Shown: positions 6,443 through 14,090, counted from the first letter of the stretch. The stretch: 14,096 nt of DNA from Mobilitalea sp. (GCA_029974875.1 JARKQP010000606.1:1-14096), one strand, 5' to 3'. The notes: generated by a model from the letters alone, not told the origin. Numbers and translations: made by a program.

Positions 6443-7976
6443 TGATACCTTCATGGACCTCCTTAAAATCGACATCAAAAGCACTTTGTACCAGCCTTTT
6501 TGAGTTAAACTCAGAACGGTCAAACTCTCCCGAGATATGCCCGTTGTTGAATACGATGACATGGTCACTGATCCCCATAACCTCTTCACATTCAGAGGAA
6601 ATCATGACGACTGCCAGACCCTGTCCTGCCAATGCGCTAATCATCCGGTGTATCTCCGATTTAGAACCTACATCAATACCTCTCGTCGGCTCATCAAGGA
6701 TCAATACCTTTGGATTCGTGTACAGCCAGCGGGCTATAATTGCTTTCTGCTGGTTTCCGCCAGACAGGGCACCGATTGGCTGGTTTAAGGAAGGGGTTTT
6801 AACTGCCAATTTCTCGGCCAGTGCTTTTGTGTCCCCATTCTCCTTCGTCTTTCTTATCCAGATATTACCCCTGCTGATTCTACTCAGGTTCGCCAGGGAA
6901 ATATTGTACTTCACGCTGATGTTGCTGATAATCCCATTCCTTCTGCGGTCTTCTGTCACCATGGCAAGGCCGTGGCGGATCGCCTCCTTCGGGGAACGTA
7001 TCGTCACCTTGTTTCCATCCAGATAGACCTCACCTCCATCCAGGGAGCGGACGCCGAAGATTCCTTCCATGGTCTCTGTCCTTCCGGCACCGACCAGGCC
7101 GAATAGGCCTAAGATCTCACCGGATCTGACCCGGAAGCTGATGTCTTTAAATAGGCCCTTGTGTGAAAGGTTCCTTACCTCCAGCACTGTATCCTTGATT
7201 TCACAAGGGATCTTGGGATACATTTCTGATATCTTACGCCCGGCAATCTGGGCGATTAACTCTTCCTTCGTAATCTCATCAGCAGCAAAATCATTAATAT
7301 AGGAGCCATCCCTCATAACCGTGATACGGTCGCAGAGTTTAAATACCTCATCCAGCTTATGCGAAATGAACATCACTGTGGTTCCTTCCTTCGCCAGATC
7401 CTTTATAATATCGTAAAGCAGGAGGATTTCCCTGTCCGATAGCGAGCTTGTGGGCTCGTCCATAATGAGGATCCTGGGGTTATAGCTGATGGCCCTGGCT
7501 ATCTCAACCAGCTGCATGTTCGCTATGCTTAAGGTTCTCACGATGCTTTTTGGGTCGACATTAATGTGGTATTTATCCAGGAGCGCCCGGGTACGCGCAA
7601 GCCTTTTCTTCTCGCTAATCAGGCCGAGCCTGGTAAATTCCGGCTCCCTCCCCATCCAGATATTCTCCGCAACGCTGACGGAGGGGATCAGGCTCATTTC
7701 CTGATGGACCATACTGATGCCGTTCAATAATGCTTCATGGGGAGAATGGAATAATACCTTTTTGCCCATATAGATGATTTCACCGTCATTTGGTTCAATG
7801 GAACCCAGGAGAACATTCATCAGGGTGGATTTTCCAGCCCCGTTTTCTCCTACTAACGCATGCACCTCTCCGGGCTTTACCCGGAGATTTGCATTCGATA
7901 ACGCTTTCACGCCAGGAAAGCTTTTGCTGATGCCTTTCATTTCTAATATGTAATCCTTACTCATTTCTTGTGTCAT
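6426..7976 (-). CDS. CUT2-family sugar ABC transporter ATP-binding protein (RbsA-like, double NBD)
   Basis: A 516-residue protein with two fused nucleotide-binding domains, the hallmark of CUT2 ATPases. Domain 1 has Walker A GENGAGKST (43-51), a degenerate signature LSIANMQLVEIA (149-160) and Walker B ILIMDEP (169-175). Domain 2 has an atypical Walker A FGLVGAGRTE, an intact LSGGNQQK signature and Walker B VLILDEPTRG. Such asymmetry is normal for RbsA-type proteins, in which one site hydrolyses poorly. I prefer ATG 7976 because GAGG is five bases upstream; a GTG at 7982 in the same frame would overlap this binding site. It lies 90 bp after the binding-protein gene, across a hairpin, and overlaps the permease gene. 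The ATPase energises uptake at the inner face of the membrane. Confidence 0.92.
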   Translation of the reverse strand: MTQEMSKDYILEMKGISKSFPGVKALSNANLRVKPGEVHALVGENGAGKSTLMNVLLGSIEPNDGEIIYMGKKVLFHSPHEALLNGISMVHQEMSLIPSVSVAENIWMGREPEFTRLGLISEKKRLARTRALLDKYHINVDPKSIVRTLSIANMQLVEIARAISYNPRILIMDEPTSSLSDREILLLYDIIKDLAKEGTTVMFISHKLDEVFKLCDRITVMRDGSYINDFAADEITKEELIAQIAGRKISEMYPKIPCEIKDTVLEVRNLSHKGLFKDISFRVRSGEILGLFGLVGAGRTETMEGIFGVRSLDGGEVYLDGNKVTIRSPKEAIRHGLAMVTEDRRRNGIISNISVKYNISLANLSRISRGNIWIRKTKENGDTKALAEKLAVKTPSLNQPIGALSGGNQQKAIIARWLYTNPKVLILDEPTRGIDVGSKSEIHRMISALAGQGLAVVMISSECEEVMGISDHVIVFNNGHISGEFDRSEFNSKRLVQSAFDVDFKEVHEGINEENE

Positions 7977-8024
7977 TTTCACCTCACGCAGGCGGGGCCT
8001 TCCCAGCTTCCCTGTAACCTGAGA

Positions 8025-8064
8025 CTAGTGTGCTGTGCCATTTATCTTAGCTAAACAGCACTAG
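8025..8064 (-). promoter_or_regulatory. Intercistronic hairpin after the binding-protein gene
   Basis: The arms CTAGTGTGCTG (8025-8035) and CAGCACTAG (8056-8064) pair with one or two bulged bases around a 20-base loop that itself contains TTTA/TAAA and TTAGCTAA symmetry. No T-run follows on the minus strand, so full termination is unlikely. A hairpin directly after a binding-protein cistron commonly protects the upstream mRNA, giving more binding protein than membrane subunits; that role here is inference. Confidence 0.55.
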
Positions 8065-8065
8065 A

Positions 8066-9148
8066 TTAGTATTCCAGCATTTTTTCTACCTCGTCCACAT
8101 TGTCGATGGTAGTAAAGGTAGTAGCTCCAATTCCCATGTCCACTGACTGTCCAGCCAGATTCTCACCGCTTGCGACGGCCTCTACATATGCCATGGTAAT
8201 GTCAACCTGATCCTTATAAATAACGAACAGTACCGAGCCGGTCATCGTCCCTTCACGGATGGCCTCTAATGCTGCCTTTGATGAATTAAAGCCTAATACC
8301 ATGCATTCATCGATGCCAATGTTTGCTGATTGCAGTGCATTGATGGCGCCGGTAGCCATCTCATCGGACTGGCAGACCACGCAGTTGATCTCAGGATATG
8401 CCTGGATCCAGTCCTCTACCGTATTCTGTGCATTGGTCGTATCCCAGCCGCATTCCTTTTCGGCGATGATTTCCACACGGTCAGGATATTTCTCCAGCAA
8501 TGGCTCCTTAAAGCCCTTATAGCGCATCTGCGTCGCAGGCTGGGACTGTGCACCCCAGATATATCCAACCTTTAATGTAGCCTCCGGGTTCTTATCCAGG
8601 TAATCTATCAAGTAGTCTGCCGACTTTGATGCCGCCGTATATTGGCTCAGGGTCAGCTTCAAGGTCTTTTCATAGTTAACATCAAAATGCACTGCCATTG
8701 TAGGTATCCCCGCCTCATCGCAAGCTTCAAATGCCGCAACGCTGCCCTCCGTATCCACTGCCTTGATGATGATAACATCCGGCTTTAGCTGGCATAGGGT
8801 TTCAACATCACTGATCTGGGTCTGTACATCACTGTTTGCATTGTACATGATAATCTCATAGCCTAATTGGTCAGCCCTTTCCTTTAACAGGTTGTACCAG
8901 ACGGTCTGTGCCTCGTCTAATGCGTTCATGGAGACACCGATGGTTATCTTATCCTTATTGGCTGCCTCATCAGTTCCTGTCTTTGGATCTGCTTCTGTGC
9001 TTGGAGTTGCCTCCGCTTTTGAATCTGTCTCCGTCGTCCCCTTTGTTCCATCCGTTGTTGACGTATCCACTTTATCTTTGCTACAACCGGCAAGAAATCC
9101 TGCTGCCACCATAACACATAATAAAAATACCAAAATTCTCCTTTTCAT
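8066..9148 (-). CDS. CUT2-type sugar-binding lipoprotein (RbsB-like, periplasmic-binding-protein type 1 fold)
   Basis: A 360-residue extracellular solute-binding protein tethered by lipid. The signal peptide runs from MKRR through a hydrophobic core to the lipobox LAGC, with Cys22 as the lipidation site. A low-complexity Ser/Thr/Asp/Glu/Lys linker follows to about residue 67. The mature domain begins at ITIGVSMNALDEAQTVWYN and shows the type 1 periplasmic-binding pattern: DVETLCQLKPDVIIIKAVDT, then AGIPTMAVHFDVN, VGYIWGAQSQPATQMRYKGF, VVCQSDEMATGAINAL and MVLGFNSSKAALEAIREG. Start ATG 9148 has GGGAGGG six bases upstream. It is 20 bp after the first oxidoreductase gene. Relatives bind pentoses, hexoses, inositols or autoinducer-2; the ligand here is unknown, and several aromatic residues in the pocket region would suit sugar stacking. 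Confidence 0.9.
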   Translation of the reverse strand: MKRRILVFLLCVMVAAGFLAGCSKDKVDTSTTDGTKGTTETDSKAEATPSTEADPKTGTDEAANKDKITIGVSMNALDEAQTVWYNLLKERADQLGYEIIMYNANSDVQTQISDVETLCQLKPDVIIIKAVDTEGSVAAFEACDEAGIPTMAVHFDVNYEKTLKLTLSQYTAASKSADYLIDYLDKNPEATLKVGYIWGAQSQPATQMRYKGFKEPLLEKYPDRVEIIAEKECGWDTTNAQNTVEDWIQAYPEINCVVCQSDEMATGAINALQSANIGIDECMVLGFNSSKAALEAIREGTMTGSVLFVIYKDQVDITMAYVEAVASGENLAGQSVDMGIGATTFTTIDNVDEVEKMLEY

Positions 9149-9168
9149 TGTAAACCCTCCCTTTTCAA

Positions 9169-10425
9169 TTAATCATCTAATGTTCTTTCCTGGCATGTAG
9201 CCGGATAAGCAGATGGTGCGATGGGTGCCGGCCTGCTGCAACGGGAAGTCATCTCATATATCCTACCCGTTTTACAGGATTCCTGTATGCCATGAATTAT
9301 TTCTATGGCATGGTAGCCGATATCCACATGGCATCTTGGCCTTCTGTTGTTTCGGATTGCATAGCACATATCTGCCAGACCCACGCCCCTGCTGGAATCA
9401 TAAAAGCCATGGAGCAGTGGAAGCTCTACCGTTGCGATAGGCACCATTTCCACCAGCTGCTGTATATCGTCATCGGCCTGGGCACCCTGTTCCGGGGATA
9501 ACCTCCTGCCCGGCTGCTGCCCTGGCTGTAGCTGCTCTACCGGCGGCCTTGCCCCCGGCCTGGTGACGCTGATGGTATCACAAAATGCATTGGGATCCCC
9601 TAGATGCAAGGTTCCATTTATGCCAGTTATGTCAAAGTGGCGGCTCATGGAGCTGTCGGATGAGATATGGAAGGTGCCCAGTACCCCATTCTCGAATTCC
9701 AATGCAGCCATCAACGTAGTCGGGGTATTAACCTCAAACCGCTCGCCGTAGTTCGGATGCTTTGGATTCAGATAGGTTCTTTCCGGGTAGAGGTTTCCTC
9801 CAAAGCCCGTGACACGCTTCACGCTGCCTAACAGGTTTATCATTTCGTGAAGATAATACCCGCCCAGGTCAAAGGGAAAGCCTCCGCCATAATGCAAGGG
9901 AAAGAAGAAATGCTTCGGCTCCGTGTCAAAAAACGGCGTTTCCAAATCATAATGCATGGTTATCTGGGCATGCACCGTTCTTGGCTCACCTATGATACCT
10001 TCATCCAGGTACTTCCTGGCAGACTGTTCCCAGGCGCCTAAAAAGGTATCCGGTGCCGTGGTATAATGGAGCCCTTTTTCCTTTGCCAGATCATACAGCC
10101 GGGTTGCCTCTTCAAAGGTAGGTGCCATCATTTTTTCACAGAACACATGCTTTCCGTGCTCCAACGCTTTTTGTGTAATCTCTACATGGGATTCAGGATA
10201 GGTGAGGTTGACAACAACCTCGATTTCTGGATCCTCCGTGATTTCATCTACAGACATCTTCCTGATCCCATAATGATCCGCCATCCACTGTGCCCTGGAA
10301 TCGATCAGGTCTGCTGCTCCCACCACTTCAATGATATCGAATTTATGGACCATGTTTTCCATGTATGTGGATTTACATATGCCGCCACACCCAATAACTC
10401 CGACCTTAACTCTTCTTTTTTTCAT
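9169..10425 (-). CDS. Gfo/Idh/MocA-family oxidoreductase with a Pro/Gln-rich insert
   Basis: First gene of the operon, 418 residues against about 330-390 for most of the family. The Rossmann motif is GVIGCGGIC (9-17). The usual EKP motif is present as CEKMMAP (96-102), keeping Lys98 but replacing the proline. The second catalytic region reads GGGFPFDLGGYYLHEM, with Asp186 and Tyr190 where many relatives have Asp and His; this resembles the sub-group with DMGPYYL. Residues about 289-325 form a Pro/Gln/Gly/Arg-rich, Asp-containing insert within the C-terminal sheet domain, probably a flexible loop, and about 25 low-complexity residues follow the domain end. Start ATG 10425 lies 12 bases after AAGGAGG, with a nearer AAGG. 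Predicted cytosolic sugar or glycoside dehydrogenase; it shares little with the second oxidoreductase beyond motifs, so different substrates or steps are likely. Confidence 0.82.
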   Translation of the reverse strand: MKKRRVKVGVIGCGGICKSTYMENMVHKFDIIEVVGAADLIDSRAQWMADHYGIRKMSVDEITEDPEIEVVVNLTYPESHVEITQKALEHGKHVFCEKMMAPTFEEATRLYDLAKEKGLHYTTAPDTFLGAWEQSARKYLDEGIIGEPRTVHAQITMHYDLETPFFDTEPKHFFFPLHYGGGFPFDLGGYYLHEMINLLGSVKRVTGFGGNLYPERTYLNPKHPNYGERFEVNTPTTLMAALEFENGVLGTFHISSDSSMSRHFDITGINGTLHLGDPNAFCDTISVTRPGARPPVEQLQPGQQPGRRLSPEQGAQADDDIQQLVEMVPIATVELPLLHGFYDSSRGVGLADMCYAIRNNRRPRCHVDIGYHAIEIIHGIQESCKTGRIYEMTSRCSRPAPIAPSAYPATCQERTLDD

Positions 10426-10463
10426 TTAATGCCTTATCCTCCTTAATACTGATCCGCGCGCGT

Positions 10464-10507
10464 AAAATGTTTTTCTGCATTTTTTTTCAAATGCATATTG
10501 ACATTTT
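10464..10507. promoter_or_regulatory. Symmetrical two-part inverted repeat in the operon leader
   Basis: Outer arms AAAATGT (10464-10470) and ACATTTT (10501-10507), inner arms TGCAT (10476-10480) and ATGCA (10491-10495), with 5, 10 and 5 bases between: a 7-5-5-10-5-5-7 arrangement exactly symmetric about 10485/10486. It lies just downstream of the predicted operon start site, so it could be the binding site of the divergent regulator or a leader RNA hairpin. A further ACATTTT occurs at 10552-10558, 51 bp (about five DNA turns) from the one at 10501. Confidence 0.5.
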
Positions 10508-10524
10508 GTATAAATAAGTATAAG
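10498..10524 (+). promoter_or_regulatory. Possible promoter of the AraC-family regulator gene
   Basis: TTGACA (10498-10503) is followed after 15 bp by TATAAG (10519-10524), about 125 bp before the regulator start. The -35 is perfect but the spacing is short. It overlaps the operon promoter on the opposite strand, which would allow mutual interference and shared control. Confidence 0.35.
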
Positions 10525-10546
10525 CTTTTAGTTCATTCTTTGTCTA
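10517..10546 (-). promoter_or_regulatory. Predicted promoter of the eight-gene operon
   Basis: On the minus strand TAGACA (10546-10541) is followed after 18 bp by TATACT (10522-10517); each hexamer matches the sigma-A consensus at five of six positions. Transcription would start near 10510, giving a leader of about 85 bases that carries the inverted repeat at 10464-10507. It is the best hexamer pair I see before the operon. Confidence 0.55.
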
Positions 10547-10651
10547 TTTTAACATTTTACTTAAATTCTAATTTTTTATGGTCAACCTATTCCCAATATG
10601 TTAATATTTTAATATCTCGTGGATGGTTGCATATCGAAAGGGCGTGGAGAT

Positions 10652-11803
10652 ATGGGCAGGGTTTCAATTGCTAATATGAAAAAAAATGACGCGTTAAGCC
10701 ATTTAATTTTAAATGACCTAGCCGGAAGAGATGAATATTGCCGCATCTGGAATGTGCTCGATAGCGCACCGGGTGAAATGAAAGGCCTGCTGATTCTGCG
10801 GACCGTGGAGGAAGGGAAGATGCTTTCTAAGGATTCTGCTCTGATTTCGGGTATTCTGTCGGAAATGGCTTTAAGACGTCATAAGCTCTATGATTATACA
10901 GAAAGCTTCCATAACAATTATGTTGTTTTTTTCATTCGATATAATGTAATTGATATTTTTATTGATACCCTGATTGAACTGTGCGAAGAAAAGCGGGCGG
11001 ACTATTATATCGGAATCGGCAGTCCCTTTAATGATGTAAGCTATTTTTCTATCATATATTCCGAGGCTCTTGACGCAATCGGGCGGAGCAATGCAAAGTC
11101 CCGGGTCAACAGCTTCCGTAAGGACATTTTTACGCCCAAACGCCTCCTAAACGGGACGGGCGACCGGTTCTGGATCTCTATTTGCCAGGAATTGATTGAG
11201 GCTTTGGACCAAAAGGACTTTTCCCGTTTTCCAGAGATCCTTCCAAGATTATTTGAAAAGGTCAATCAGATGGACCACAATACGGCCTTCAATATCTGCA
11301 TTGAGATGCTCCGTACTATTTTAGAGCATTTTGGATTGGATACTTATGAGGATTATCAGATTAAATACCGCTTTGACTTATTCTGTAATGAGGATAATTT
11401 GTACATCGCCTTCCGGACTACGTTCATTGACAACCTCCTCCGCATATTTGCCTTATTAAACAGCGTACAGGATAACGGGGGCAGACAGGCCGTCAGGAAG
11501 TCGAAGAACATCGTTGAAAGCCATTATAGTGACCCGAATCTGTCTTTATTAGACATCGCTAATGCCTTAGGCGTCAGCTATAATTATTTAAGCAGCTGCT
11601 TCAAGCAATATGCCAACAGCAGCTTTGTGGATTACCTGACCTCGGTGCGGATGAACCAGGCCGTGAAAATGCTCGGGCAGGGCGACCATAAGGTCGCAGA
11701 AATAGCCCAGGCCGTCGGGTACAACAGCTCGGGCTATTTTATCACCGTATTTAAGAAAAAATATAATTTGTCGCCAAATGATTATAAAAAGAGGATGCGC
11801 TGA
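10652..11803 (+). CDS. AraC-family transcriptional regulator with YesN-type central domain
   Basis: A cytosolic regulator of 383 residues. The C-terminal AraC domain (about 284-383) has both helix-turn-helix units: LSLLDIANALGVSYNYLSSCFKQ (298-320) and KVAEIAQAVGYNSSGYFITVFKKKYNLSPNDYK (347-379), the latter with the classic GY..S.YF...FKK.....P..Y pattern. The N-terminal 270 residues are mostly alpha/beta; YYIGIGSPFNDVSYFSIIYSEALDAI (118-143) resembles the degenerate GGDEF/CdaR-like domain of YesN-type regulators. No receiver domain or membrane segment is seen, so a cytosolic effector is likely. Start choice is uncertain: ATG 10652 has GGAG close by and AAAGGG about ten bases before; GTG 10619 has no binding site; ATG 10676 is an alternative. 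It is transcribed divergently from the sugar operon with a 226-bp shared control region, the standard arrangement for a local activator. Confidence 0.87.
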   Translation: MGRVSIANMKKNDALSHLILNDLAGRDEYCRIWNVLDSAPGEMKGLLILRTVEEGKMLSKDSALISGILSEMALRRHKLYDYTESFHNNYVVFFIRYNVIDIFIDTLIELCEEKRADYYIGIGSPFNDVSYFSIIYSEALDAIGRSNAKSRVNSFRKDIFTPKRLLNGTGDRFWISICQELIEALDQKDFSRFPEILPRLFEKVNQMDHNTAFNICIEMLRTILEHFGLDTYEDYQIKYRFDLFCNEDNLYIAFRTTFIDNLLRIFALLNSVQDNGGRQAVRKSKNIVESHYSDPNLSLLDIANALGVSYNYLSSCFKQYANSSFVDYLTSVRMNQAVKMLGQGDHKVAEIAQAVGYNSSGYFITVFKKKYNLSPNDYKKRMR

Positions 11804-11870
11804 CGATTGTTTTGCAGCCGTCGTACTTCGTAATTACACCATATTCTGTTCCGTAAAATGTGCAATGTCC

Positions 11871-13370
11871 TTATTTACTGATTTTTATTGACTTTACACT
11901 GCTCCAACTACCGTAGCATTTTTGGCCATTACTATTATACTTATATGCTCTCACTTTAACATAATATGTTTTGCCCTTCGCTAATTTACTCAAGGTTATT
12001 TTGTTTTTGGCAGAGGTTATATATTTTGTTGAGCTGCTTGAAAAACTTTTGCTGGTACAATAAGCAATTTGATATCCAATCGAACTATTGACCTTTGAAT
12101 AACTAATTGTCAGTTTACTTGAGGAACTATTTTTCAGCGTCATTTTGGAAACTGCAGCCGGTTTTTCCGTATCAAGGGTTAAAGTATAATCGCTATTACT
12201 ATAATTCCCATAGGACTGCTTGTTTATTACTATATAATAGACACCTTTAGTTAATCTCACATCAGGCGCATACTCTGTAATGTTCCCCGATCCTGAATTC
12301 GAATATCTATGCTTTTGAATTTCTGATACTACACCATCTGAATCTGCTGAATATATAAAACTTTCATAGTCCCCCTCAGTTGAATATTTTAATTTAAGCC
12401 TGTAAATTCCAGTTTTACTAATATTAATTTTATAATAATCTTTATCATATAAGGTATTCAGGTTTCCAATATAGGGGCTATTTATTTTTATAGCTGTTGC
12501 CGAATCCGTAGAGTCGTTATGCTCGCTTTCATAAGCGGCCCCTTCGTTTTTATAATATATTTTTAACTTATAATCATTTTTACTATAATCACCATAATAA
12601 TTTTTCTTAATTCTTTAATAATAGGTTCCCGCAGGCATACGGGTATAATTAGATTTTTCAGTAATATAACCGGTAGTTGTAGTATTTGAAGAAATAAATG
12701 AACAATCCATTTCTTCCCTCAATACGCCGTCAGAATCAACGGAATATAAACCCATTGCATAATCACCATCTGTACTGTGATTAAATACAAATTGCATAAG
12801 GCCTTTTTCCTTAATATCTAATTTGAAATAGTCATTATCATATAAACCATCTAGATTCCCGGTATATTCATTATTAGCCTTAATTGTTTGAGCCATTTCC
12901 AAAGTATCGTTAGGCTGTATTTCATATAAGTCTGCACTTTCCGGAGAATATTCTATTTTGAGTGTATAACTTTCTGATGAAAAATCTCCATATTCTATTT
13001 TCTTGATGAGTATGTAATAATTACCGGCCGCAAGACGAATTTTATATCCTTTTTCTGTTATCATTCCATTGACCGTAGTAGTGGAAGATATAAAATTGCT
13101 TGACTGTTGCTCAATAACAGTACCGTCAGCCTCAATCTTATATATAATTGCAGTATAATCTCCTGATGTACTATGATTCAAAGAGATTAAAACAGATCCA
13201 GGATTAGGCAGTGTAAAAGCGAATTTGTCCTGTTCATAATTATTATTTAAATTATCAGTTACATCCCGATTAACTTCCACGTTAACAAAAGAATCTGCAT
13301 TTACAGGCACTGGATTTAATAGTAATAAGCACATAATAAAAGATAAAAGAACGCAAATAGAATTTTTCAT
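11871..13370 (-). pseudogene. Secreted repeat protein (three PPC-like domains plus FN3) interrupted by an in-frame stop
   Basis: One continuous frame of 500 codons holds a single internal TAA (12617-12615, codon 252). Residues 1-25 are a Sec signal peptide (hydrophobic core, cleavage likely after VNA). Three homologous beta-rich repeats follow (about 30-141, 150-280, 285-401), each with a DNDYFKLDI-like strand, an FNHSTDGDY-like strand, TEK-x-Y and an (A/P)GTYY-(I)-KK-x-x-YGDYS-x-x-Y-x-L closing unit, resembling bacterial pre-peptidase C-terminal domains. A fibronectin-III domain of Lachnospiraceae type ends the protein (about 405-499, closing with YGSWSSVKSIKISK). The stop falls inside the closing motif of repeat 2, where repeats 1 and 3 read YYILIKK and YYIVINK. 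No frameshift or other stop occurs. Start ATG 13370 has GGGAGGT five bases upstream. No anchor motif is visible; function unknown. It could also be a sequencing error. Confidence 0.75.
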
Positions 13371-13402
13371 TTTCTACCTCCCATATAATTAAAATTTTAC
13401 AT

Positions 13403-13431
13403 ATTTTATCATATTTTTATATATATGTAAA
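13403..13431 (-). promoter_or_regulatory. Predicted promoter of the secreted repeat protein gene
   Basis: Minus strand TTTACA (13431-13426), 17-bp spacer, TAAAAT (13408-13403); each hexamer matches sigma-A consensus at five of six positions. It lies about 33 bp before the start codon, followed by a strong ribosome binding site. The region is very AT-rich, which raises the chance of accidental matches. Confidence 0.5.
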
Positions 13432-13691
13432 TTATTATTTGATTATGGGGTCTTTTTACTTTTATATAATTTTAAAAATTTTCATATTGATGAGAATATG
13501 AACTTATTTAAAAAATTATTTTTTAGAAATAATTGCTTTTGTTTGTTATCAAAAAGAAAGATACCGGTAATTTATTGGCACCGCCTTCCTTTTGTGAGGT
13601 AACACACCCTGTCCCGGTTATTTCTTCACATATTTTCCTATACGTTATCCACGGATATAACTTAACATAATATCAATTTTTTCTACTAAAA
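13432..13691. other. AT-rich intergenic region without recognisable gene
   Basis: I find no gene in these 260 bases. It contains an AT-only 8-bp inverted repeat (13514-13521 with 13527-13534) and a more GC-rich patch at about 13560-13620 with no frame or structure I can interpret. With the neighbouring promoter and terminator it fills the 440-base gap between the secreted-protein gene and rpsR. Confidence 0.6.
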
Positions 13692-13740
13692 AGCCGCTAT
13701 ACGACTCAAATGAAGTATTTCACTTTGTCATATAGCGGCT
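13692..13740 (-). terminator. Intrinsic terminator downstream of rpsR
   Basis: The arms AGCCGCTATACGAC (13692-13705) and GTCATATAGCGGCT (13727-13740) pair with one mismatch; an inner TGAA/TTCA stem continues the helix, giving a nearly continuous hairpin of about 49 bases. On the minus strand it is followed by TTTTTAG. An A/T-run on the other side could make it work in both directions. It lies 70 bp after the rpsR stop codon. Confidence 0.88.
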
Positions 13741-13810
13741 ATTTTCAATTCTCTACGCAAGCCGTACAAACCGACTTCCCTAACCTCTGGAACCCCAGTA
13801 AAATAAGGAC

Positions 13811-14083
13811 TTAGTCCATTGTGTAAGGCATTAAAGCAATATGCCTAGCCCTCTTCACAGATACGGTCAGCGCTCTCTGGTGCTTAGCACAATTACCGGT
13901 GATTCTTCTGGGAAGGATCTTACCTCTTTCAGATACATATCTCTTTAACTTGTTCACATCTTTATAATCAATTCCTGTGTGGTTCTTGTCCGCACAGAAT
14001 ACGCATACTTTCTTTCTTCTGCGTCCGAAGGTTTTTCTCTTCATCGGAGAATCGCCCTTATCATCATTTCTCTTGAATGGCAT
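13811..14083 (-). CDS. rpsR: 30S ribosomal protein S18
   Basis: A 90-residue protein of the small ribosomal subunit, where S18 binds with S6 in the platform. The conserved core is [18 protein letters not shown] (39-56), [14 protein letters not shown] (57-70) and the terminal [10 protein letters not shown]. Cys27 and Cys30 (CVFC), Cys65 and His68 form a potential zinc site, so this is the zinc-binding form of S18. Residues 14-26 are strongly basic. Start ATG 14083 has a perfect AGGAGG seven bases upstream at the window edge (14096-14091). In Firmicutes rpsR is normally last in rpsF-ssb-rpsR; the terminator downstream fits that, with rpsF and ssb expected just beyond the window. Confidence 0.98.
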   Translation of the reverse strand: MPFKRNDDKGDSPMKRKTFGRRRKKVCVFCADKNHTGIDYKDVNKLKRYVSERGKILPRRITGNCAKHQRALTVSVKRARHIALMPYTMD

Positions 14084-14090
14084 AGTATGA

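Noticed and set aside
6443..6589. N-terminal extension of the permease into the ATPase gene
   Set aside because: The added residues are polar and unlike RbsC, and lie wholly inside the ATPase coding sequence; starts at 6454-6433 give the normal family length.
10426..10651. Riboswitch in the operon leader
   Set aside because: The predicted leader is only about 85 bases, AT-rich, and shows none of the conserved cores I know; an operator is the simpler reading.
11801..11823. Hairpin GACGATTG/CAGCCGTC at the end of the regulator gene as a terminator
   Set aside because: It contains a mismatch and a wobble pair and no T-run follows, so it cannot be called a terminator.
13514..13534. AT-only inverted repeat as a second terminator
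   Set aside because: It has no GC pairs, lies in very AT-rich DNA, and the real rpsR terminator lies between it and rpsR.
13645..13653. TTATCCACG resembling a DnaA box, near a ribosomal operon often close to oriC
   Set aside because: A single imperfect nonamer with no cluster of further boxes is expected by chance and does not indicate an origin.
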